From Plectrocnemia conspersa (taxonomy: Eukaryota; Arthropoda; Insecta; Trichoptera; Polycentropodidae), in NCBI GenBank assembly GCA_009617715.1, contig VTFK01000357.1:558001-622000 (forward strand): DNA of 64,000 nt, read 5' to 3'. The notes below the pieces were generated by a model that searched no databases, was not told the origin of the DNA, and was given only the letters and a program-made list of their open reading frames with translations. Shown here piece after piece: positions 1 to 11,587 of the stretch. A program made the position numbers and the translations under genes. The stretch's first letter is position 1; every line of letters starts with the position of its first letter.

Positions 1-151
1 ATTTGTAGAATATATATACAAAAATAAATGTTGGCTAAACAATAAAAAAAAAAATACATAATATAATATTTTTTTAGTACTGTTTTTTTTTTGTGAAATT
101 ACTATTTGTAATTCGATAAGGTTTCATTGATAACGATATTATAAAATAAAG

Positions 152-304
152 GCATGGCAGTCGTGAATTGGTGCTAAACGTAAGCGAACGACATGGATTT
201 CGCGATCCAAATGATCACGAATACGTAGCATTAGCTATTATTGACTACGGAGATCTAAATCTACAAGTTTTGTCAGAGATAGAACAAAACTTGAGGAACA
301 CGAG
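152..304 (+). CDS. Upstream exon of the Dredd-like caspase locus (partial)
   Basis: The frame is open from about 150 to 304 and has no in-frame ATG, so this is an internal or incomplete exon. Its 5' end is probably an acceptor AG at 150-151 or 159-160. It encodes a charged stretch ending in DLNLQVLSEIEQNL, with the hydrophobic spacing of the first helices of a death-effector-like domain. A GT donor at 305 and an AG acceptor ending at 339 would splice it to the next block. The junction completes an AGC codon and continues with SELSLELATSML. Unspliced, the frame hits TAA at once. Splicing is inferred. The 35-nt intron is very short for an insect, so an indel pseudogene is the alternative. Confidence 0.45.
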
Positions 305-339
305 GTAATATCTTTATTATTTTTGCTATTTGACTGCAG
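305..339 (+). other. Candidate 35-bp intron in the caspase locus
   Basis: The segment begins GTAATA, is T-rich and ends TTTGACTGCAG. Removing it keeps phase (2 nt before plus 1 nt after form one codon) and joins two frames that together read like a death-effector-type helix pair. Its length is below the usual insect minimum, which lowers confidence. Confidence 0.4.
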
Positions 340-895
340 CGAACTCTCTCTAGAATTAGCGACATCGATGTTGCGCGATGGTTTTCAAGAATTTTTGCTT
401 GAATGGGCTTTCAACTTTGGTGCTCACTGGAAAGGCACTCTTGTGGAAGCTCTGCTTATGATTGAAAATGACGAAGCTTTAACAAAATTAAACATAAATT
501 TGGATCATGCTAAAAGTAACTTTTTACCTTATGTATTGGAATTTTCACTCTTCGTTCATCCGATAAAAAAATTTTTATACATGCTGTCAAAAACTTTGAA
601 TAAAAATCAGTTTCAAAAATTCATTAAATATATAGTTGATCATTGTAAAACTATAAACAATGAGTATACTAATCACGAGATATTATTTTTTCTTAAATTA
701 AACTTACTTGACCATATAAAATTCGGGTCATGGTTGCCGTTTAATTGGGAAATGACAAATCACTTTAAATGTAACATTGAATTGATTGTAAATATTTTAC
801 CTAAGTTTTTTGAAAATCTAGATTTCGATATAAGCATTGTACAAAAAAGACTACATTATGATTACTTTCATTCATCCATTTTTTCGTACAAATGA
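340..895 (+). CDS. Death-effector-like module A of the caspase locus
   Basis: The frame runs from the acceptor at 339 to TGA at 893-895. It encodes about 184 residues resembling the prodomain of Dredd/caspase-8-type initiator caspases. Landmarks that recur in the two downstream modules are an SLELATSML helix, a TLVEALLMIEN helix, the FVHPIKKFLYML segment (HPIKK codons from 557), FGSW near 722-733, and a terminal amphipathic IVQKRL helix. Death-effector domains mediate homotypic contact with adaptors such as FADD. The frame ends soon after the IVQKRL helix, and the next module continues in another frame. This is either a frameshift or the end of a truncated product. Assignment to the Dredd family rests mainly on the linked catalytic domain. 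Confidence 0.5.
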
Positions 896-1751
896 TACAA
901 CGGATGATGAATATTTCATTAATAAATATATAGAAGTGTATCAGGAGGCGCATATGAAAAAAAATATTTCAATACCAATCTTCATTTTGAAATATAAAAC
1001 TGCACCTTATTTCCCTGATTTACCATTAAAATATTTAAATGATCATGATCGTATTTCATTGATATTCTTGCTTTCAAATCATTTTACCAGCGATAAAAAT
1101 TTTGAAAATTTATCTGATGAAAAAGGAAATTTTAACGACTGGATTAAAACTTATTTTACGATGAGAAAAAATCGATTTTCTGAATTTATTGAGGCATTGT
1201 TAATTATTAAAAATTACGATTTTGTAAAAAAAATTTGGGCATCTGTTGAAACATCATTTCTGTTATTACCTGAAAATATGGAATATTCTTTACGTATTCA
1301 TCCGATGAAAAAAATTTTTATATATGATTTGCAATAAATTTGATAAAGCTACCGCTGAAAAGTTTAAGGATATATTAAAAAGTTACTCTAATACGACAAA
1401 ATTTTAAAATTTAAATATATCGAGTTATATATCATGCACTTTATAAAAACTGGTATTATTAAAATAGGATCTTGGGTATTATTTCAAGATAGTTTCAAAA
1501 AGTATACAGAATGTGACGTGGAAGTGATAGCTAATTTTGTTAAAGAATATTTGCCAAATATGTATTTAAAAATAATGCGTGTTCAACAACGTATAAATTG
1601 TCGAATTGACCTGCAAAACAAATTTCTAAAATCTAAAACTAAGTTAAAGATTTCTTTGAAATATTTATTAAGCCTTAATCTTAAAAAAAAAACTTCTTTA
1701 AAATTTTTAAAACTTCAGGACAATAATTTAATAAAATATTCTAAACTTTAA
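896..1751 (+). pseudogene. Death-effector-like module B, frameshifted
   Basis: This is a second copy of the module in two pieces. The first piece (frame open to the stop at 1335-1337) has DRISLIFLLSNHF, FSEFIEALLIIKN and RIHPMKKIF, aligning with SLELATSML, TLVEALLMIEN and FVHPIKKFL of module A. The second piece (1434-1751) has IKIGSWVLFQ followed by an acidic helix and MRVQQRI, aligning with the FGSW-to-VQKRL part of module A. Between them, about 100 bp are stop-ridden. HP-KK is offset 742 bp from module A and the GSW motif also 742 bp, so the two are tandem duplicates. The breaks could be real decay or homopolymer sequencing errors. Confidence 0.5.
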
Positions 1752-1754
1752 AAC

Positions 1755-1982
1755 ACTAACTATTTTGATTTTCATAATAAAACTTATAAATTCATCAATG
1801 ATTTCGTAAAATATCTTGATGACTGCAAAAAGATGTCTTTAATATTTTTATTATGTGATTTTTTGAACCTATGATCTCAGTAGAATCGTTTGAAGATTTT
1901 TTATATTATTTTATTGTACATTCAAAAGAATTTTGGTATGAAACGTTAAAAGAAGCAATACAAATTGTTTAAAAAGTGATAA
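1755..1982 (+). pseudogene. 5' part of death-effector-like module C, frameshifted
   Basis: Two short frames show the start of a third module: FVKYLDDCKKMSLIFLLCDF (about 1800-1865), then after a frame change SFEDFLYYFIVHSKEFWYET and a LKEAIQIV helix up to the TAA near 1970. These align with LKYLNDHDRISLIFLLSN and FSEFIEALLII of module B. The frame changes lie next to T or A runs. The rest of module C is intact in the following frame, which is fused to the catalytic domain. Confidence 0.45.
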
Positions 1983-3221
1983 GCTCAAATTGATTTATTT
2001 ATCTATAAAAAAAATATAAAAGAATATTTAATACCTAACACAACCGATGTTACTGAATTCGTACATCCCGTAAAAAAACAAATTTACTTGATATTTAAAA
2101 AGTTTAATTTTTTAGAAGCTAAACGAGCTCTTAAAATCATTAATGAATCTGCTTACATAAATAAAAATGATCAATACTTTTCATATACTTTACAAGAACT
2201 ATTTAATAATATTAGAATCGGGACGTGGAAACCGTCTTCAAATATGCTTCAAGATTATAGACAATGTAATCTACAATCAGTAGGCAAGTTCTTAGAAGTA
2301 GAATATCCTTCAAAATATTCCATTATTAAACGCTTAGAAAAAGAAATGTATGAACAACATTTAGAGTACAAAAAAAAATTAATTGAATCTATATTACACA
2401 ATCCAAAGAATGAAGTCATAGGTAATAAATCCGACCGCCAAGATTCTAACAAACATATTAATAATTCAGATGAAATATATCTTTTTCCTAATCCAAAAAT
2501 AGTAGGATACTTTTTAATTGTTAATAATAACATATTTAGCCCATCATCTTTAAATTTGCAGGAAAGAAAGGGTACTGATGTGGACGTTTCAATATTAAAA
2601 AAATGCTGGGAATCGTTCGGTTTCAAAGTTAGGACGTTTAAAAATGTTAAACATAATGAAATTCTTACTATGATTCGGCTTCATATCAGAAATGTAACTG
2701 ATAATGATGGAGCTTTCGCTGTATGTATTTTATCGCACGGTAGTAAAGAACAAATATTTGGAAGTGATAGCATACCTATCAGAGTAAAAGAAATAAAAGA
2801 AGTTTTATGTACAAGTCAAGCATTAAATGGAAAACCTAAACTATTGATTATACAAGCTTGCAGAGGAGATGAAATAATGCAACCAGTTGAAATAATGCAA
2901 CCAGTTTCAATTAGCAGTAACAATAATATTGTATTTGATAATATTTCAGCAGAATCTATCGCCCATGAAATAACAGAGATTCCAGAAAGAGCAGATTTAG
3001 TAGTGTTCTGGGCCACAGTTGAAGACTTTGTGTCATTTAGGCATACGAAAGAAGGTTCGTGGTTTATTCAGACTTTTTGCCAATGTATGATGGAACACGG
3101 AAGCAAAGCACATTTATTAGATGTATTTAGAATAGTAACAAAAGAGTTAGCAAAGAAAAAAAACAAATTTGTCAATATGAAAGCACGCTTAGAAAGGAAA
3201 TTTGGCTTTCTAAGCTGGTAA
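1983..3221 (+). CDS. Dredd/caspase-8-like cysteine protease, catalytic part
   Basis: The frame is open from 1983 (after TAA at 1980-1982) to TAA at 3219-3221, 412 codons. The N-terminal part is the end of module C (FVHPVKKQIY, IRIGTW, IIKRLEKE). A polar linker of about 35 residues follows, then a full caspase domain. The catalytic His is in ILSHGS (codon 2736-2738) and the Cys in QACRG (codon 2859-2861). A small-subunit stretch has VSFRHTKEGSWF, including the pocket arginine. Caspases of this family are initiators; insect Dredd acts in IMD immune signalling and cleaves after Asp. The linker between subunits holds VFDN, a plausible processing Asp, and a duplicated EIMQPV. The first in-frame ATG is at 2244, which would give 325 residues without the module. 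A start or splice acceptor upstream is therefore not settled. Confidence 0.75.
   Translation, partial: AQIDLFIYKKNIKEYLIPNTTDVTEFVHPVKKQIYLIFKKFNFLEAKRALKIINESAYINKNDQYFSYTLQELFNNIRIGTWKPSSNMLQDYRQCNLQSVGKFLEVEYPSKYSIIKRLEKEMYEQHLEYKKKLIESILHNPKNEVIGNKSDRQDSNKHINNSDEIYLFPNPKIVGYFLIVNNNIFSPSSLNLQERKGTDVDVSILKKCWESFGFKVRTFKNVKHNEILTMIRLHIRNVTDNDGAFAVCILSHGSKEQIFGSDSIPIRVKEIKEVLCTSQALNGKPKLLIIQACRGDEIMQPVEIMQPVSISSNNNIVFDNISAESIAHEITEIPERADLVVFWATVEDFVSFRHTKEGSWFIQTFCQCMMEHGSKAHLLDVFRIVTKELAKKKNKFVNMKARLERKFGFLSW
2871..2906 (+). repeat. Perfect 18-bp tandem duplication in the caspase linker
   Basis: The 18-mer at 2871-2888 is repeated exactly at 2889-2906, duplicating EIMQPV in frame just after the QACRGDE box. 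It lies in the exposed loop between large and small subunits, where length change is usually tolerated. Confidence 0.9.
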
Positions 3222-5680
3222 TATAAGCCATGACATATTTATAATATTAAAAAAATGCTAATTTAATAATCATGTAATTTTAAAATTGTTATATAAATTA
3301 TTAAATAACTAGTTTTAATGTAAATATATTACAATTGTTAGAAAATAATTTACAAATTACGGTAATATTTCTCAAATTAAAAATATAGCTGTTTTAAAAT
3401 TACAATTATATATATTTTAGCTTTAAAAAGTTTATGGCCTGGTTTCTAGAAATAAGATAATAAGCCTTTAATAAATATAGAGAAAGCAAGATATTTTTTC
3501 AAAACAAATTTTTCTGTTAATTTCGTAAATACATTTAATTTATTTTTTATGAAGTAAAAATTGCAAAAACTCTTATTTCCAAAAAGTTTTCAATAGGTTG
3601 ATTGTTTAAATATAAATACCTTTACTGCTCAAGTGCCTTAAACTATAAATAAAACTGACATTTAACGCTTTTAAATGGGTCAGCATAATCGACAACTCTA
3701 TTTAAAAAATAGGTATAATCGAAAATAAATTTCTAATAAACGTCATAAATAATCACTTTAAGACTATTGTTAACAAATCTTGTTATTATGAGTGTTTGCT
3801 TAAAAACTACTACTAAGCACTTTTCCATATATAGCATATCCTGAGCAAAGTAATGTTGAAGTTTATAAATACATAGTATATTTTAACAAAGTATCATAAT
3901 CTGCATCCAGTTGATTACTGTTGTGATACCTCAAAAAATATAATTTGTATCAATAATCGTATTTTTATCTTATATTATATTTAAGTAACGTAATATGAGT
4001 ACTTTATTTATATATTTTATTAAAAAATATTTAAAACCTATAGTTTGTATTAATTCAAAACACTTAACTTCTTCAATTTAAATAATCAAATATAAAAATC
4101 ACTAAATTTCTAAAAAAATATAACTATTATATTTTTTAATTCAATGGTAATTTATGTATTCACAAATATATTTAATATATTTATGTTTATTAATTATTTA
4201 AGATAATACGTATGTATATATATTTTGTATAGTTTTTTTGCATTTAAACCAATAAAATTATAAATTTGTGTAATATGTTTTGTATTTTTTCATTGAAAAT
4301 CTGTTGTATATACAATAATAAATGTAACTTACACTAGTGTATGTTACATTTATTAATATATATATTTTTTTATAATATAATGACAATTGTAAATGAATAC
4401 ATAAAATGCCATTAACGCTTACTTCAAAACTAATTTTACCAAACATATTATTGGAAGTAAGAGGCTTAGAAACAATTAAGAACTTTACTATATATAACCT
4501 CATTGTAAAAAAACACATGTTTTAGTGATTAATCAAATGTAATAAAGTATCAACATGCATAATATATGTCCTCAAAAATTAATAATCCGCATCCAAGTGA
4601 TTACTACCGTGATTGCAGCAGTAATCGCATCTTAAATTCAAAGAATACTTTATTATTATTTTTCTTATTAAATATAAGTTCAAATTGACTTTTTAAATTA
4701 AATTTAGAAAAATAAAAAATTATTAAAATTAAAAAAAAAATTTACAAAGGAAAATAAAAAAATAATTTAATTAATACTTATGCTAATTTATATATTTACA
4801 AATAAATATATAACATATACAATATGTATACATGCAAATATGTTTTTTTATTTTTTGTTGAATATAATGAATATTATTTTACACGAAAATAATATGTAAT
4901 ATTTATTATTATCATTTTTATTAATATAATAACTACTGTAATTATATACATTTTAAATAGTAAAGTATAAATGTGTAATATATACTTTAATTGCTTATTA
5001 TAACAGTATAATATGTATGCTAACAAAAATACAAGAACATAATTTCTTGTTTGTAGTAAAAAACTTAAATAAGACACCTTTTATACTTTGTTTAATGTCA
5101 ATGTATTTTATTCTTAATTAACAACTTTTTTTAAATTTTGGTGGTTGTAAAAACTAATAATTATAATAGTTTTATATTTTTATTATAAGTTTGTGTTATA
5201 GTTATCTATTTTTCAAACGTATAAATATTAAAAAATGTAAAATTATATCTTATATTGTATACTTGAGTTATGTATAAAAAATAGTAATGTCAAGATGTTA
5301 AATTTATAATATTTTCACCTATTTATTGTTAATCTTTCGTTGTAACATGACATGACAGATAAAAGCTTTATTCTTGAATTTGTAGTGCTGTTTAAAGCTT
5401 TTAAATACTTGTTTAAAAGTACAGCCAATCTTAGAAAATTTATTTATCTGCGGAAATAACCCATATGTAATAATTAATTATTATTTACCTATTGTTAATG
5501 CATTCTAATAACATCATAATCTGTTATATTTATGTATTAAATTATATACTTTGTATGCATTTCGTTACAATCAATCATAAAAACAGATTTATTCATGATA
5601 TTTAAAAATATTTAGTTTATATTAGCTCAAAAAAATAAAAAGCGGTCAAAAGATATTAATGTAATTTAAATAGTACACTT
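3222..5680. other. AT-rich non-coding stretch with two Jockey 3'UTR relics
   Basis: No coding sequence is apparent. At about 3898-3935 and 4584-4625 short segments resemble the start of the 3'UTR of the full-length Jockey copy at 51-55.7 kb (the 'ctgcgtccaggtgattactg' region). They are probably the ends of very old insertions. A hairpin at 4317-4334/4337-4354 has 17 of 18 paired bases and a 2-nt loop. Confidence 0.5.
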
Positions 5681-5859
5681 AAACTTCTCAGCATTTGAAG
5701 ATACAAGAAAATTGAACTTCAGAAGATAAGCTGCTAAACAAAAAAAAAATGCTTGAATTGACATTGGAACTTTAACATATGCAAGAAGTTACGTGCAACA
5801 CATTTATTAAATTGCTATTAAATCAAAACTGCAAAAATTCACTCAGTTACTACGGTTAA

Positions 5860-6540
5860 GAAAAAGTGTCAGCTCTTCATTAAAGAAGATCGGGGGTGCT
5901 TCAAGGCAGTGTGCTTGGACCGACAATGTAATTACTACACACAGCAGACTAAAAAACAACTAGCGAAACTTTTGTTGCAACCTTTGCTGACGATACGGAC
6001 ATGAAGATATGAACTAGGCGTCTGGAGTTATACAACATCTAAATAAATTTTAACACCACATTAAATCACCACAAGCAGATACTACAAGCACATGGAATAC
6101 ACATATATGGAGCATACGCAAACAATTAAGATGTGCCATAAGAAAATACTATTGGCTTAGGAAGAAGCTCACAGTTGTCAGTTGACACTAAGCTGCTCGT
6201 ATACAAGTCCATTCTAAAACCGATATTTTCAAAAACACCAAAATATAACGCTAAAGATGATGTTGGATGCCACATGGTTTGTTCCAAATTGAAATAAGAA
6301 AGAAGAGGGCATAGGAAAAAAATCAAAAAAATATAAATAAAAACTGACGAATAATTCTAATCAGCTTGCGAAAGATTCAACAAAAGTTTAATATAAAAAG
6401 TTAAAGAAGAAGAAAATTTTACCAAGTAAATGGTAAAATGATATCATCAGTTGCAAAGTGAATCGCTAATGGTGGACTCACCTACTCGTCACTACACAGA
6501 CAAATTGTTTAATGTTCCATAAAAACGGATTACAAAAATG
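5860..6540 (+). pseudogene. Decayed Jockey-type reverse transcriptase fragment
   Basis: Frames in this segment give RSGVLQGSVLGPT (RT motif around the GVPQGS box), then FVATFADDTD (the catalytic A-D-D box in a degenerate context) and GLGRSSQLSVDTKLLVYKSI further on. The last piece matches the post-RT region KNKLLLYKTMIRPLLTY of the intact copy at 51-55 kb. Frames shift repeatedly and stops are frequent, so this is an old dead insertion. I see no ends or target duplication. Confidence 0.6.
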
Positions 6541-6544
6541 TCAC

Positions 6545-9500
6545 TACATTTAATGCGTGTTTAATGCCTCTAAAACGTTTTTGACATTGCAAGTGTAATT
6601 ATAGTATACTTGTTAATCCAGATGAGACAGAGAACAATCGATAAATATTTAATAACAAATAACAATCGCACGATAAGCAATGGATAAATCAATGCTTGGC
6701 ATTAGAATAGCAGACGAGCCTTTTTACGAAGATATCTAAAGAAGATTTGAGTCCTTAAGTTATTCAAAAGGTCCATAATATCGACTAAAAGTAAGCCTAG
6801 AACTACAAGAGAAAAATGGTGTGACACAAAATGGACCAGCAATGAAATTCTAATGATTAACAGTGATGATGAATAAGACTATATTAAATTTAGAAGACTT
6901 GAAAAAGATAACATGAAAAAAACAGTTTGTCTAACGCTTGAGCGATATAAATCTTTAATTATTTTAAGATGATTACATTGAATCACTTAAACACGATGGA
7001 GTGAATTATTTTATAAGCAGTATTGTGTTGCAACTGAATGATATAAATGAAGCTAATTATATTGAATGTTCTTTTAATAATCTATTACATATCTCAAAAG
7101 GAAAAAGCAATAAGCAGTCTTCGATAATACATATGTATTTGATTTATTCCTGCACCAAATTAAATCACTGTATTTTATAAATAAAAATTTTAATTTTTAT
7201 AAATGCATTTTTATTTATTTAATAATCTCAAGTTTCAAAAAAGGATTTTATTGATTTTATTTATAAATTTGTAACTATTAATAAAACACCTGTCTACTAA
7301 TACCTGCTAGAAACAAAACACTAGTAAAAAATACAGCATAGAAATTAAAAGATGAAATCATTTTATTCTATATAAATAAAATACAATAGATCATCTTTTA
7401 TTGTTTACAATTATAGTTATTATTTTTAATATTATTATAGCTAGCGTTTTATTAAAAAAATCGCTTTTTAAGCAATACATTTTCCTAAATGAAGCAAATT
7501 ATGAGAAACAATTCATCAGACTTATGGTATTGTATTGATTATATACTAACGTATTTTATGATTTTAATTATATTAATATTAAATAAGAAGCACCTGTCTT
7601 TTTTATTATATTTTAAAATTATTAATAATTCTGTTGAGTGCTAAATAGCCCCAGGCTAAGAAATACGCCTTATATTATTAATTAATTAATTTCATTACAA
7701 TAAAATAATATTAAATTAAACATTATACTCTGAAGGTACAATACATTAAATGTATTTGCATCAAACTCCATATATTGTAGGTATGAGTAAAAGTACTTCT
7801 GATAAAACGATAACACAGCATATGAAAGGGTCTCGGATAAAAGTTTTCTCATCATTGGTTTTATTAGTTTTTAAATAGAACCGATGTATGTTGTAAGGTT
7901 TTAATTTGAAATTCAAACTTGAAAGTTTCATCATAACCCAATTTCCGCATACGATCTCGATTCTGGAATTAATATTAAGTGGTTAATATTTTCATCATCT
8001 TTTGTGAGGCCTCAAGTGATTCTTCAATATAATAATAATAAAATATCGAACCGCGAGACGGCTTTTGGAAAGGAAAAGAGAAATTCCGTAACCGATCTAC
8101 GTAAGAATCGTGTGGGAAAACTTCATTATGAAGCAAAATAAAAAGTCGTGCTGGGTTTCACGCTTTATTGGTGAAAAAGGATTTTCAAAGTGAATAAAAG
8201 TCGATTCAGTATATGAGATTTTCGCTCGAATGTGTGGTTTGTTTGCTTTTTCCTCTTTTTTAAACTCAATACAAACATTAACGGCGTTTCTTTGAAAAAT
8301 AATTGGTGAAGGCTTTGACTAAAACTATGCTGGTTACATGGACTTTATGCGGGTATTAGTGTTCATATTTTTATAAAAATATGTTTTAATAAATATTATA
8401 TTTTGTGAAAATAAATTCAGAGACATTTATTTCGCACTACAAAATAGTTAATAAAGAGCAAAAAAATTAATTTAATTTAATTTGGATACTATGTGATACT
8501 TTTCATGGGCATTTATTAAATATACAGAAAAGTGTATTTAGTAATGTCTGTAGCAAAAAGTATATTATTATTACAAAATTGGCTTTAAAATAATGGTATT
8601 ATCTAGTATGAAATTGTTTTATCGTCAACTGACTTACACATGTCATTGATTTCTACTGCTCACATACAATCTAGAGTCAAGATAGTACCTACTTATATTA
8701 TACTGATATACAAATGTTATTGATTGACCTTGCACTTAATTCACAACACACTTCCTAGACGAAAAAAAATATGCTATCGGAATACTTAACATCAAAGCCT
8801 CCAAAATTTAATGCTAATAGAATTGAGAAAATGACCAAGAGGTGAGAAAAGATTATATATTATAAAATAAGTTATATTTTTAATTAACAAAAAAGAGTAA
8901 CATTCAATAATGATTTTTTTAACTATTAAAAATCAATCTCATGTTGGGATTTCCTAATATATTTTTGCTTAATAAAAACAACATTTATTCGGAATTTTGA
9001 TGAATAATAAAAATAAGTAAACCATCCTAAGAACTATTTGTCTTGCATCACTTTACAATAGCCTTAATTCCAATTAAGTTAAAATAATATTTATTAAATT
9101 CTAACGTACATATACTACATGTTTTGATACAAGGTATCTGCATTATTATCTTATAATGAAAACGCTATCTTAAGTTTGCAGGTAGCTATGATAGTATTGC
9201 TTGAAAATATATGAAAAGATTTTTATTAAAAAATTCCTTTACGAATGCAACTTTTTAAAATGGTGAGTGTTTGTAATGTAAATATTTTATTTAAATTATA
9301 TTCTTTAATATTGTGTTTATAATATGTATGTATTCTATGTTCATTTTAATGATATCTCTTCTTGTTCTTTAAGAGCTATCTGAAAAATTACTATCTACGT
9401 ATTAATACTTTTGATACTTAGATTGCTCTACAATTTTATAAACAATATCTTATGATATAAATAATTCATTTAAACCTTTGTACCTATGATTAAAACTTGC

Positions 9501-10500
9501 AAATATTTGTTATTATCATACACATGTTAAATATTTTTTTTCCTAAGTTTATGATTATAAACATATAATGGGTACTACATTTAATGTCGCTGAGGTTTAA
9601 AATAAATCTATGTAATAGTAAAATTCTTATCAGCCCATAATAATAAAGTAGTATATTGTAATTAGAAATATTAACCCGCTTTTTTCGATAATACTAACTA
9701 CTATGAATAACTAAAAATATATTTTAGTGTTATTTATAAGTATGAAATATAAGGATTTTAAATTGTTTTTTAATCAGGACAATAGAAACACTAATAAAAA
9801 CATAAATTTATAAATAAGAACACAAAGATTTTATTCAAAAAATATAAGTAAAATATATAGTAAAAAAAAAAAATAGCTTTGTGCTGTTAAAATGACATTT
9901 GCCTTAAAATCTGGAACTATGTATAAAAACATGTTCTTTCGCCTTTAAAGCAATATTTTTTTAGGCATTTTGTGATTAAATTTAAATTTAGAGTTGTTTG
10001 TAATGAAGTTTTTATAATACATATGATTAGCCTGTTTGTTTGATTGGGTAAAATATTTTTTAAGTATTTTCTGATATAAAAATGACAAAGTTCTTTGATT
10101 ATTGTTTTTAATGTAATTATTAAAATGTAGTTTTATTTTGGATAAAAATAATAATATTTACACAGGACAAATATCTGTTTAAATGACGCAAATTATTTTT
10201 TTGTGTTTTAGAATTTTATTTCTTGTAGCAAGAAATCTGCTTACTAAATGTTCTAAAACTCACTATAGTTTTTAAATTTTATTAGGTCAAATTTGAACGG
10301 AAAATAGATGTTCTGTAACCAATGAATTGAGTTTTAAACATTTTAGAGAAGCATATACTTTCACTAGTGCATATCAGTTAAATCATATTTAGATATGAAT
10401 ATACTCAAACAGTTTGTGACATTATTACACTAGTAAAATAGTCATATATTTTAAAAATAAAACATTAGGTTGAATTTTTTAAAATGAATATCGTTTCTCT
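6545..10500. other. AT-rich non-coding stretch
   Basis: No convincing genes. The block 7900-8350 is less AT-rich than its surroundings and has few long homopolymers, like the candidate conserved islands elsewhere in the window. The rest is AT filler. Confidence 0.4.
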
Positions 10501-10509
10501 AGATAACGA

Positions 10510-11505
10510 ACACACAAATTAAAGCTGGAGTTCCTTAGAGAAGTTTACTCCGACCTTTTATTTTATCTTGTCTATAAACAATTATGAAAAATATGCTTTT
10601 ATCTTTGTACGCTGACGAAACAAGTCTTTACGATCTTAAATTAAAGTTATTATTAAAAAAAATTTTAACATTTTTTATGATCCATATGCTGTTAAAAAAA
10701 ATAACTAGTATACTTTTAGAATTTTATACTCCATATTTTAACGGCATTTCGATACTAAGCTATGTTTTAAAAATATGATAGTTATCCTTACCGATATTAC
10801 TATAGACTTCTAAGATAAAGGGGTTGATCAAAATATATTCAAATCAAATTTTGGTCAATACAAGAGCGCAAAAACCAATATCGCTTCTCAGAAGGCAAAA
10901 ATTCACGTCAAAAGCAATAAAATCGTGTCGGTGCCGTCGCAGTGGGAACGCTCGGTAATGAGCGTTCCCACTGCGACGGCGACGGCATGATTTTATTGCT
11001 TTTGACGTGGATTTTTGCCTTCTGAGAAGCGATAATTGTTTTTTGCGCTCTCCTATTGGGCAAAATTTGGTTTAGATATGCTTTATTTGATTCTCATTCA
11101 TAATATTATTATACACTTGATAATTAAACGTTTTCACCGCGATGGCTAGACTAAAGTTCACTATATGGCAACATTGAGCAGCAAAAAAACACGACTAATT
11201 ATCAGATAAATATTTTAATTAAAATATTTTGCATAAAATATGATTGAAGAAAATATATTGCAACAGTGTCTAATTTAAATATTTATCATGTTTATAAAAC
11301 GTAGACAAAATTCACTATTGCTTTTTCAAATGGAACAAAACCGTAACGTAATATGTTTTAAAGGGTTTGCTGCCATTGTGGCCTTCATACCGATATTCAA
11401 TAGCGGACTTATTATAACAAATACAATATTAATATATAAACAATTAATCAAATCCATTTTAACATTTGCTTGTATTATTAAAAGTTGCCTTGTCTTTGAA
11501 TAAAC
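10510..11505 (+). pseudogene. Decayed Jockey fragment split by a fold-back element
   Basis: At about 10519-10780 the frames give AGVP...SLLRPFIL followed by LLSLYADETSLYDL, the GVPQGS and YADD boxes of a Jockey RT. At about 11355-11490 GFAAIVAFIPIFNSG and ILIYKQLIKSILTFAC match the post-RT region GLGAIAALKSIF...ILVYRQLIRPVLTYAC of the minus-strand copy at 41 kb. The intervening 0.3 kb includes a large inverted repeat that interrupts the relic. Confidence 0.6.
10822..11090. mobile_element. Fold-back (inverted-repeat) MITE-like element
   Basis: A near-palindrome. The inner arms 10864-10954 and 10961-11050 pair almost throughout around the 6-nt loop ggtaat. A few mismatches and small indels show that the arms have diverged. 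Weaker complementarity continues outward to about 10825 and 11090. There is no coding capacity. The arms are much GC-richer than their surroundings (gtcgcagtgggaacgctc core). I could not find a clear target-site duplication, so the superfamily is unknown. Confidence 0.6.
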
Positions 11506-11587
11506 CTAGCCTACCAAAAATCGTCAAATCGAGCGGATTTTCTCGGTTGATTATGATGTTATATTGTACTTAAATGGCCAACTCATA

